Position numbers and translations under genes: made by a program
The notes under the pieces: generated by a model
What the model saw: only the letters and a program-made list of their open reading frames with translations
What the model was told of the DNA's origin: nothing
The model's database searches: none
Part shown: positions 7,414 through 7,498 of the stretch, in pieces
Position numbering within the stretch: the first letter of the stretch is position 1
How the letters are laid out: every line of letters starts with the position of its first letter
NCBI GenBank assembly: GCA_910587805.1
Contig: CAJUNM010000055.1
Coordinates: forward strand, 1-7,498
Reading direction: 5' to 3'
Length of the DNA: 7,498 nt
Origin: an uncultured Christensenellaceae bacterium
Lineage (GTDB): Bacteria > Bacillota > Clostridia > Christensenellales > Pumilibacteraceae

Positions 7414-7450
7414 GTTGTCGTCGTTCAAACGCCGTCGCAAAAAGGCGCAC

Positions 7451-7463
7451 TTCCCATAGGGAA
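7451..7463. repeat. Short perfect hairpin, 5 bp stem with ATA loop
   Basis: TTCCC-ATA-GGGAA forms a tight 5 bp stem. It is followed by TTAAAAAAC, not a T run on the plus strand, and on the minus strand by GTGCGCC before five T residues. It fits neither direction as a good terminator. Its role is unknown. Confidence 0.3.
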
Positions 7464-7498
7464 TTAAAAAACTAAATTATTAAGAGTTATACTTTCAA

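Larger units (their letters stand above)
7365..7498. other. Non-coding tail after icd, no gene recognised
   Basis: These 134 bases show no coding sequence with a plausible start and ribosome binding site on either strand. They hold two inverted repeats (7377-7413 and 7451-7463) and then an AT-rich stretch to the end. A TATACT at 7488-7493 resembles a -10 box, with only a weak TTAAAA 18 bp upstream, so it may be the promoter of an unseen gene to the right. I find no clear hairpin-plus-U-tract terminator for the operon. No tRNA or known ncRNA is recognised. Confidence 0.6.

Noticed and set aside
7451..7470. Intrinsic terminator of the gatCAB-icd operon
   Set aside because: The 5 bp hairpin is followed by an A run on the plus strand rather than a T run.
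24..7498. Mobile element, CRISPR array, toxin-antitoxin or defence genes
   Set aside because: No direct repeats with spacers, transposase-like frames, attachment sites or small paired genes are visible. All substantial coding sequence belongs to five known housekeeping genes.

Overview
The window is a 7.5 kb piece of an anaerobic bacterial chromosome, most likely from an uncultured Bacillota/Clostridia-type organism. That placement is an inference. It rests on a clostridial-style single-chain pyruvate:ferredoxin oxidoreductase, a gatC-gatA-gatB operon in the Gram-positive order, strong AGGAGG-like ribosome binding sites, and AT-rich promoter regions between coding regions rich in gcg/cgc. I cannot name a genus. 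The first 23 bases are not biological: they match the end of an Illumina TruSeq read-2 adapter, so base 24 is the real left end of the assembled fragment.

Layout. Bases 24-2748, minus strand, hold nifJ (pyruvate:ferredoxin oxidoreductase) without its C-terminal quarter, which runs off the left end. Bases 2749-2973 form a divergent promoter region with two near-consensus sigma-70/sigma-A promoters, one for nifJ and one for the rightward operon. Bases 2974-6124, plus strand, hold gatC, gatA and gatB, the three subunits of the Glu-tRNA(Gln)/Asp-tRNA(Asn) amidotransferase, separated by 9 bp and 1 bp. Bases 6159-7364 hold icd, a eukaryotic-type (subfamily II) NADP-dependent isocitrate dehydrogenase, 34 bp after gatB and with no convincing promoter of its own. 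Bases 7365-7498 contain no recognisable gene, only weak inverted repeats and an AT-rich tail.

Function. nifJ turns pyruvate into acetyl-CoA, CO2 and reduced ferredoxin. Icd makes 2-oxoglutarate, the carbon skeleton of glutamate and glutamine. GatCAB spends glutamine to convert misacylated Glu-tRNA(Gln) (and possibly Asp-tRNA(Asn)) to the correct aminoacyl-tRNA. The shared theme of carbon entry, 2-oxoglutarate and amide nitrogen is suggestive, but nothing here proves co-regulation beyond the tandem arrangement.

This is essentially an ordinary housekeeping region. I found no evidence of a new defence, mobile or biosynthetic system. The points most worth a second look are the adapter remnant that fakes the end of nifJ, the operon-like gatCAB-icd linkage, the subfamily II Icd, and the compact divergent promoter region with a 5'-end hairpin on the nifJ transcript.
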